From: Roridomyces roridus
Lineage: Eukaryota > Basidiomycota > Agaricomycetes > Agaricales > Mycenaceae
Length of the DNA: 64,000 bases
Reading direction: 5' to 3'
Assembly: GCA_029378245.1 (NCBI GenBank)
Contig: JARKIF010000005.1
Location: 3,087,344-3,151,343 of the forward strand
Made by a program: the position numbers and the translations under genes. Positions 57,052 through 64,000 of the stretch are shown one piece after another. Every line of letters begins with the position of its first letter. The first letter of the stretch is position 1. The notes beneath the pieces are model-generated. The model was not told where the DNA came from. It saw only the letters and a program-made list of their open reading frames with translations, and searched no databases.

Positions 57052-57143
57052 GATCACGATGAGTTCGCACGGGTAGCATGACAGGGGCCGAGTCCGGTGT
57101 GAGGATGGCTACAAATTACAATACTTACCTTGATTCATGTGTA

Positions 57144-57464
57144 CTAATCACCTTTCTCCGCGGCACGAGCGAACACATCTTGGCCTCGACCGGTGGCGAC
57201 GACGCCCTCGGTGTCTCCGCTGGTTGAAGTAAACCACGGCTGTCTTGGGCTGAGGGAGGATGTGTATGAACCGCGTTCGTCGACAGTGAGGCCCGGGAAG
57301 GGGACGTGCACTCGCACGACATGTTTTCGTCGACTTCGATGACTAGGAATAGTCCGAGGTATGGCGGCGATTCGTCCTTGTACGCCGACGATAGAGCTAC
57401 GAGTACATGAAGCCGGACGTCGAGATAAGTAACGTAGCGGGCATTGCGCGTAAAGGGTTTTCAC
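57144..57464 (-). other. Hypothetical minus-strand ORF
   Basis: Open for 106 codons, with HVVRVHVPFPGLTVDERGSY and TEGVVATGRGQDVFARAAEK. It may be an exon; no family signal and no partner exon found. Confidence 0.25.
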
Positions 57465-57489
57465 TCCTTCTTTTTGTAAATTCTAATCG

Positions 57490-57715
57490 TCGTGAAAGAA
57501 GAGGGTTTGCTGTCGAGCCAAACAAACTCTCTTGCCAGTGACTCTTACTATCATCATCGATGCATCATCTACGAAATTCCGAGTTGCAAATCTTCCACTG
57601 CATGGCTCTCTCCCTCATGCACACGGCTAAATCGACTCGTTCCTCGCCGAGCATCAACTGAATGAAGCATCACGCACTCTGATCTGGCAAAAATAGTCTT
57701 ATGAACAGCTTTCGG
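57490..57715. promoter_or_regulatory. Conserved upstream block of helical-bundle genes, diverged copy
   Basis: Shares with the 278-bp blocks the ordered motifs GAAAGAAGAGG, GAGCCAAACAAA, CATGGCTCTCT / CCTGGCTCTCT, CTCGCCGAGC, CAACTGAATGAAG / CCACTGAATGAAG, CACTCTGATCT and GCAAAAATAGT. Located about 100-330 bp before ATG 57818. Confidence 0.55.
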
Positions 57716-57817
57716 CGTCAAGATTCAAACAGGTGGGATTCCGTGGGAAGCTCAGGACCGTTGCGTGTTCTCTACAGCATTCACTCTTGCTCTGCTCCCC
57801 GACCCCCTCACACTGCC

Positions 57818-58787
57818 ATGCCTCCGCTCCGTCGTATCCCGTTCACCACTCGAAATCGCCCGGCCCTCCCCAATGCGATCACTGCAGACGCCCTCGACGC
57901 AACGAAAGTGACCCTCAGAGCGATCCGCGCCTCTTCTGACGCCTGTGCACCGCTCAAGTCTGGGGTATCTGTGGCTCTGGTTTTGCTGGAGATGACTGAG
58001 GTACGTCCTATGCGTGCCTGCTGGCCTCAATGTCATTCGAATTCGCTATCCCAGAAAATCAAACGGAACAAGAAGGACACTCAGAACCTTGCTGAGAGAG
58101 CCGCTCAACTTGTATTGGATATCTGGGGTCAGACGAAAGATCTCAGCACCCAAATTCCGCCAGAGGAGGAGAGATGCATCCACGAGATCGAGACGTATGT
58201 GCTCTGTATTCTCATTGGACGTCTGTTTGAATTTTCCTTGTACGCAGGCTGTTTCGAGAAATCGAAGAATTCTTCCACGAGCTCGAGAAGGAGAAACTGT
58301 GGAAACGATTCATCCGACAAGATCGCCACCAGGCCCAGGTGGAGGAGTATGCGAGCTTATTGGACCTTGCGACGTCTCAGTTCAGCGTACGGCTCACTTT
58401 CGTCTTCACCATGGGACTGGCTCATTGATATGCTGGCACAGATGATTCTCCAACTCAGCATTCGTAGCGCGCAAATGGCGCAAAATTCAGCTGATGAGAA
58501 GAGACATGATGATGTGCTTGCCGTCTCCCACATGAGCGAGGCTGAACGTCTGGTACGTCCACACTACTGCTCGGAATTCATCCATTCCTTATGGAGATTT
58601 GGACAGCAGCTCCTCACAAAGATAGACGGTGGGTGAAATTTCTACAGCTTTATGACCTAAATCTGACCAGAACGCAGCCAGGAGCCGGGTTGGGATGCAG
58701 GCGGCCCTCGGCGTCCTTTTTTTTTTTTTAGACCGACATGGATTTGAATGTTGGAATGTATGGTTCCAGGGGAAAGTTCCAACATGA
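57818..58787 (+). CDS. Small helical-bundle protein 4
   Basis: Helices VTLRAIRASSDACAPLKSGV, LAERAAQLVLDIWGQTKDLS, LFREIEEFFHELEKEKLWKR and LQLSIRSAQMAQNSADEKRH lie over exons matching copy 1. The final exon gives ARSRVGMQAALGVLFFFL, then DRHGFECWNVWFQGKVPT and TGA at 58785-58787. A T13 run encodes the FFF stretch. The Gly/Ala-hydrophobic tail is again a candidate membrane-active or aggregation segment. Nearest gene to the NACHT NTPase at 59997. Confidence 0.7.
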
Positions 58788-59118
58788 CGCGCGCACAGCT
58801 TGCTGGACATGTGGGGTGATGGAAAGTCTTTGAAAGCTGTTTACTGTAATTATCCGCACGAACGCTCCATTCTTCTCTTGGGGAGGTATATAAGCCCGCG
58901 CCGTTGTGCCTACATGCCTACAAAGATTCATTATCGGATTAATGGGAAGTAGGGTCCGCAAATGATGGATAGACCTCCAATCCTGAGACCTGAGAGACGG
59001 GACAATTGGGGCGAGGTCCCTGATCCACACGAGCGACTGTGTGCCGATATTTCTGAATCTCGGTCACGGAAGATTCGAGGGCCAGCCAGGATAGGAATTG
59101 AAGGATGCAAGTACATAG

Positions 59119-59466
59119 TCAAATCTCGGCTAACTTCCCTTGCAAGCAGGGGGCATTGAAGATGTTCACGTTTGCTTGGGTCATTTCAGGTTGAGCGAAA
59201 TACATTTGTTGTTCTGAAGTGAGAGCTGGATTAAAGGCCAATGGAAACTGCAGAATGTGTGAATCCGAAATCGGCAAGCGGACGATCAAGGCAGAGGAGG
59301 CGACGTTCGATTTAATAGTCGAACACCAACAGTGAATCAGTCCAGCGGTGCGCGACAACCGGCGGCATGGGCCGACGAGCGAACTGCTTCCGGTACCCAA
59401 AGCTAAACAGGCATAGGATGCCCAGAAGGTTATACGGATAGTACTCGGTGCGTGTATTCGTGACAT
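59119..59466 (-). other. Hypothetical minus-strand ORF
   Basis: 115 codons: SRIHAPSTIRITFWASYACL, SALIVRLPISDSHILQFPLA and FNPALTSEQQMYFAQPEMTQ. A hydrophobic start and regular codon use make it a possible small gene or exon. Family unknown. Confidence 0.3.
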
Positions 59467-59996
59467 GCTACTGTGGGTATTTCATTCGGCGTAGATTCAG
59501 TCAGTCAGAAATTCCGGCAAGAGGATTTTATTGGCCTCCAGTGGTTCGTTTGCGGCTTGTTTCATCTTTCTCATCTCAAATCAAAACAGCTCCATTTTAA
59601 CCTTATCAGTGCGAGTCACCGGAAACCTCGGCGCGATCCTTTGTTTGTTTGCCGGAGAGGGCTCCTTCGACGTCTTCTCTCGGAGCTTACTGTACTTGAG
59701 ACTTTTCTTTGGCGGATTCGGAACTACTTCCACGGCCATTTCTCTGTTCGGCAGGTTTTCGGTTGTTGCTTGCTTGCCTCTTGCTTTCCACCTCCATCAT
59801 CATCGCGTGCATGGCGGGCTTCCGTTGGCGCCGCTCTGCGCCTGGACCCTTCTCCGAAAACTATTATTGCTCCTGATACCCGGACTGAAGTACAAGCTGT
59901 GCGGCACTGCCAACTTGGATAGCCACGTCGAAGTCCTCTGACAGTCCTCATCCACGACCACTAGTACTGTGCTCTTCGACTCAGCTTCCTCCGTCT
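59467..59996. other. Upstream region of the NACHT gene
   Basis: A 149-codon ORF here overlaps another in a second frame and has no family signal; treated as non-coding. T/C-rich tracts suit a fungal promoter. Confidence 0.35.
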
Positions 59997-62819
59997 ATGT
60001 TCAACAGCTGCAAAGGCCTGCAAATCAGCGATGGAAACTTTTACAATGTCTCGGGGGACTTGAATCTCGGCATTCATCAGGAGCTCTTGGTCCAGGCCTC
60101 CAGTGCCGACCCACACCTGAGTGCGACGGACGAGGAGGCCCCAACTCCAGGAGTAGGAGGGATGGATCACAGTCAGTGGTTCTCCATCACGTCCGAGGTT
60201 CTTGCTGATGCCAGTTGCAGGTATTGCCCCCATAAATATAATGGTGCCAAACGTAAATGCAAGAGATACGGGTATGTTATTCAAATTTTTGAGTCCAAAA
60301 CTGATCGTGTCCGCCCAAGGTCTAGACACCCTACACCGACACGCTGCGTTGGAAGCCTTACACGACTCTGTCGAAAGCTTTCCCCAACCGCGATGTCATC
60401 TAGAAACCCGCATCGAGCTCCTGCAAAAATTGAAGGACATGTTGCACGACTCAAATGGCCGCGTTGTCTGGCTCCACGGTCCTGCAGGAGCCGGCAAATC
60501 CGCCATCATGGAAACACTCTCTCAACAGCTGCAGGACGCGGGCAACCTCGGCGGCACCTTCTTCTTCAAGCGGGGCCATCCGACTCGAGGCAACGCGAGA
60601 GTTTTATTCGTCACACTCGCCTACCAGCTGGCTCTCTTCTTCCCTGCGGCCAAGGCACTGATCTTGGAGCCGATACGAAGGAAACCCTTGGTTGTAGGAA
60701 CTTCTATTGCTTCTCAACTGAGGGAGCTAATCGTGGAGCCCTGCCGACGAGTCACCGATTCCACTGGGTCACCCCGTATTCTCCTCATTGATGGACTCGA
60801 CGAGTGCGATGGCTCGGCGGTGCAGCAGGAGATACTACGCTCGATCCGGCACATTTTCTGCGAGCATAACCTACCCGTCAAGATCATCATCGCTAGTCGG
60901 CCAGAACCGGAAATCCAAGAAATATTCAAAGATCCCTCGTTCCAGGGGCTAGATTCAGTAAATATCGAACAATCGTTCAAGGACGTGGAACTCTTTCTCC
61001 AGAAGGAGTTTGCTCGCATTCATAGCGAGCACCGTGAAACTATGGCAGACGTCCCACTTCCCTGGCCCTCGTCGGATATAATTGAAAGCTTGGTCAACCT
61101 ATCGTCTGGCTACTTTATCTACGCGGCCACTGTAATCAAGATCATCGACGACAAGCAGTTTAGGCCCACCGAGCAACTGCAAATAGTCCTGAACCCGACC
61201 CCGGACTCCGAAGACTACCCCTTCGGCAGTCTTGACAAACTATACATCCAAATCCTCGCACAAGTCCCCACAAGGTTCCGGCCCCAGCTTCTCGACATCC
61301 TCTCTGTGGTCGCCGCCCGTTGGAATTTGTCCCCGCGCCACATTGAGCAGCTCCTTGATTACAAGGCTGGCGATGTGCCACTCATCTTACGCAAATTGCA
61401 CTCAGTGCTGGTCATTGGCGGTCAGGACTATGCTGTGCGGGTCACCCATGCGTCGTTTCTGGATTTTCTGGAGAACGAGATGCGGTCGGGGTTTTTCTGT
61501 ACCGGTGGCGTTCAGCGTCGCATCGCTTTGGCGCGTGCCATTTTGAAGGCAATGTCCTTCACGCAACTGCCGGACCATGATCACGTTGCTAGGTAAGTCT
61601 CAGAGGCAGCATACAATCGCATGACAAGGAGGATATGTGTAGGAGACTCACCGAGTTTTGGATCAACTTTATCACCTCGATTGAACCACGCTTTGTCGGC
61701 GCTGCGGAGCTCCTGCGTTTCATCCGAGACGTGAACCTCGACTTTGTCTTGGATCAACTTTATCACCTCGATTGAACCACGCTTTGTCGGCGCTGCGGAG
61801 CTCCTGCGTTTCATCCGAGACGTGAACCTCGACTTTGTCTTCCTCATCAAGCATTCGTACGGCAATTCCTCTGTGAAACGACTGATTTCGTGGATGAAAG
61901 TGAGTCGCTTGATCATATACAGCCCGTTTCAGACAACAGCATTTCGAACAGAATGTCTCTGGCGTGCCAGAAGACCTCATCGACCTCTGGGAGCGCGTCA
62001 GATGGGTGGATCATTTTCTCTTGTTAGATTTCACCCGGCGTACGCACTCTGCGGCAGTCAAGTCAGCACTCCAGAACCTACTTCTACGAAACCCACAACT
62101 GCAGCGGATACTCGGAGTCGCCGACCTGATCGGCGAGAACCCGTATTCCCAGACGGGCCCGTTGCTATACAAAACTCGTCTTCTCCTCGACCTGTCTTGG
62201 GACGACATCATGGCCTCGGTGTGGGAAATACGTCCACTGGCAGACAGGGACGAAATATGTAACCCTCGGCCCGTGTACTCGACAGTTCAGTTGGCTCCCA
62301 GTGCAGACGTCTCCAAAGATATCGCTCTTGGCTTGATTCGGCTCTTGAGAAGAATTGGGAACCGTGAACTGCATACAACCATCTTGTACGCCGTCAATTC
62401 AACCCATGCACAGTGTGATTGTTCTGATTCCCTGTCATAGACGCCACATGGAGATGGATTGCAGATGGGGTCGTCTCATCTCAGCCCAACTGTCCGACGT
62501 AGAGGTCTTCAACCAACTCAGGGAACTTGGACTCCCTTCTGTTGTTTCCGCTAATCCGAGCTGTCCTCTGGATCCGTATGATTTTTCCACCGTCCTGGCT
62601 GCTCTGAAGGTCCGTAGCAGTGCACAATGAATGCTCGCTGACCACAATATTTCGCAGGCTCATGATGGATGTCCGAGCGAATTGGTTGATCGGTGGAATG
62701 CGTACCACCAAGAGAGTCGTCAGCTGATGAGGAATTACGTTAAGGAGGAAGAGGGACTGTTCTTCGCTCAGGATGGCGTTCTGTCTCCGCGACGATCGAC
62801 GACAGTGTTTCGTATTTGA
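59997..62819 (+). CDS. NACHT/STAND NTPase (NLR-like), frame broken by a 91-bp duplication
   Basis: ATG 59997 opens the typical mushroom NLR N-terminus MFNSCKGLQISDGNFYNVSG. After an intron near 60220-60320 follows LDTLHRHAALEALHDSVESF. Walker A GPAGAGKSAIMETL lies near 60482, Walker B LLIDGLDECDG near 60783, IIIASRPEP near 60890 and a winged-helix-like region to about 61590. After an intron comes EFWINFITSIEPRFVGAAEL and, past the tandem duplication, FLIKHSYGNSSVKRLISWMK, DLIDLWERVRWVDHFLLLDF and, in later exons, FNQLRELGLPSVVSANPSCP, ending FRI at 62817-62819. Predicted ATP/GTP-driven switch in non-self recognition (inference). Confidence 0.8.
61658..61839 (+). repeat. Perfect 91-bp tandem duplication inside the NACHT gene
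   Basis: Unit 61658-61748 is repeated exactly at 61749-61839, starting TTGGATCAACTTTATCACCT. Since 91 is not a multiple of three the frame is lost. With one unit the reading is continuous from DVNLDFV to FLIKHSYGN. Confidence 0.9.
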
Positions 62820-62949
62820 AGAGCTTTGTGATATGATAAAATGGCCGGTCGCCCGCCCCAGCCTATATTCATCATCCGTGCCGTGTCCGCCTGGGATCAC
62901 TTCTTTCTCCCCAACCACCACGACCGCTGCTCCGACCAGCAACTAAGAC

Positions 62950-63400
62950 CTTCGCGCCCGTCTTGTCTTCGTGGAGGCTGAAGATTCAGCACATATTCTG
63001 CGTCTACAAGAGCTCAAAAGCCGTCACCAGTCCATCCGAAAAGAGCTGGCTGGTATCGTCTATCCCAAGTCTATGCCGTCCTGTTTCTCCCCAACGAGAT
63101 AACGACCGAGATTTTTCTCCTCCCCAATTTTCCCGGCACATATCCGAATGGACGCTGTTTTCCTCTCACCCTACTGTCGGTTTGCAGAGCATGGAGGGCT
63201 CTAGCGATCTCGACTCCACGGCTACGGGTCCGTCTCGGCCTCAACCTCCGCTCGGCCAGACTTCGAACTCACCTTTTGAAATTGCCCTCGTTCAGCCGCG
63301 CCGGATCGCACCTGTCCACCCTCACCGTTCGAGCACAAAACTAGGAGGAGGGCGATGCTATTCCTGCAGCGCCACTAGCTACTGTGTCAAGCAGTAATTT
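62950..63400 (+). pseudogene. Decayed F-box fragment next to the telomere
   Basis: Plus-strand pieces in changing frames read ILRLQELKSRHQSIRKELAG, LPNEITTEIFLLPNFPGTYP, LLSVCRAWRALAISTPRL and SRAGSHLSTLTVRAQ, in the order of the intact gene at 23013. Stops and frameshifts interrupt it, and the leucine-rich part is missing. Confidence 0.6.
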
Positions 63401-63820
63401 CGGGCACTTGGGACAGGTAATTCAACCCAATTGAACAATGCGCGCGCTTCGGCGAAAAGCACGGCGAAAGACAAGTGACATCCCCCTCTCATAGCGTTCC
63501 TTTATGCTGCTGCGTTCCTGCGTAATCAGTCATGATATCCCGCGTTTCCCCAGCATAGTTTGCCAATGATTCGTGTGCGATCGGGAGATGGACCTTAACC
63601 ATCTCGCGCCAATGAGTTGCAGATGAGAGAATTCCTTGTGAGACTGACCTTCTTTCAATGTTGTGGAAATTGGAATGCGTCTGATTCTTGCTTGCTATGA
63701 ATTCAATTCCTGTATGCGCCCGCTGTATACCTGTAGCCATCATTGATGGTTCGAAGTCGACATCTAGTAGGCCTTTTTTGAGAGAATCATGACGGGCGCG
63801 AGCTTGAATAAGAACCGAAC
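63401..63820. other. Telomere-adjacent spacer
   Basis: No gene or internal repeat is recognised between the F-box fragment and the telomeric array. Confidence 0.4.
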
Positions 63821-64000
63821 TAGGTTAGGTTAGGTTAGGTTAGGTTAGGTTAGGTTAGGTTAGGTTAGGTTAGGTTAGGTTAGGTTAGGTTAGGTTAGGT
63901 TAGGTTAGGTTAGGTTAGGTTAGGTTAGGTTAGGTTAGGTTAGGTTAGGTTAGGTTAGGTTAGGTTAGGTTAGGTTAGGTTAGGTTAGGTTAGGTTAGGT
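63821..64000 (+). repeat. Telomeric (TTAGG)n array, 36 units
   Basis: 180 bp of perfect pentamer repeats, no variant unit seen, running to the last base of the window. The G-rich strand runs 5'->3' toward the end, as required for a right chromosome end. The unit is five bases, not the six of TTAGGG. Confidence 0.9.

Noticed and set aside
59473..59941. Two overlapping ORFs of 136-149 codons upstream of the NACHT gene
   Set aside because: They overlap each other in different frames and show no motif; more likely promoter and leader sequence.
63821..64000. Arthropod contamination as the source of TTAGG
   Set aside because: The array is continuous with fungal F-box and NACHT sequence and in telomere orientation; contamination would need a chimeric join, testable with reads.

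Overview
The window looks like the right-hand end of a chromosome from a mushroom-type fungus (Basidiomycota, Agaricomycetes). The evidence is: short spliceosomal introns of about 35-60 nt (GTRNGT...YAG) in nearly every gene; families expanded in Agaricomycetes (MYND-type, F-box, NACHT/STAND, GFA, plant-like P3A H+-ATPase); and a perfect G-rich repeat array running 5'->3' off the window end (63821-64000). The repeat unit is TTAGG, a pentamer, not the usual fungal TTAGGG. No rRNA, tRNA or CRISPR array was recognised.

Layout. 1-8.9 kb: a partial MYND-type gene, F-box remnants, a cytochrome P450, an arsenite methyltransferase fused to a rhodanese/arsenate-reductase-like domain, and a bZIP regulator with a cysteine-rich tail. 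The last two form a candidate arsenic-detoxification pair. 9-11.7 kb: GMC-oxidoreductase debris and unclassified coding-like sequence. 11.9-17.7 kb: a divergent housekeeping-type pair, an MFS sugar transporter and a plasma-membrane H+-ATPase. 17.9-19.3 kb: a tandem-domain GFA gene with a 337-bp MITE in an intron. 19.2-36.3 kb: a degrading zone with kinase, NACHT and several F-box genes, some intact and some broken by stops or frameshifts. 36.6-46.8 kb: segmental duplications, including a 3.4-kb block present twice.

39-59 kb carries four paralogues plus one fragment of a small helical-bundle protein of about 220 aa with a hydrophobic C-terminus. It resembles the MLKL-NTD/HeLo-like adaptor domains of fungal cell-death proteins (inference). 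Two related TIR transposons with about 6-bp target duplications (46767-47619 and 47722-51131) sit between copies. The larger one contains a nested Mutator-like element (49251-50607) with 123-bp TIRs and a perfect 9-bp target duplication. A hAT-type MITE lies at 55907-56120.

59.9-62.8 kb: a NACHT/STAND NTPase whose frame is broken only by a perfect 91-bp tandem duplication. A decayed F-box fragment and then the telomere follow. The left part reads as ordinary metabolism and transport. The right 45 kb reads as a subtelomeric nursery of signalling, F-box and NLR-like genes shaped by duplication and transposons. Splice junctions given here were assigned by eye.
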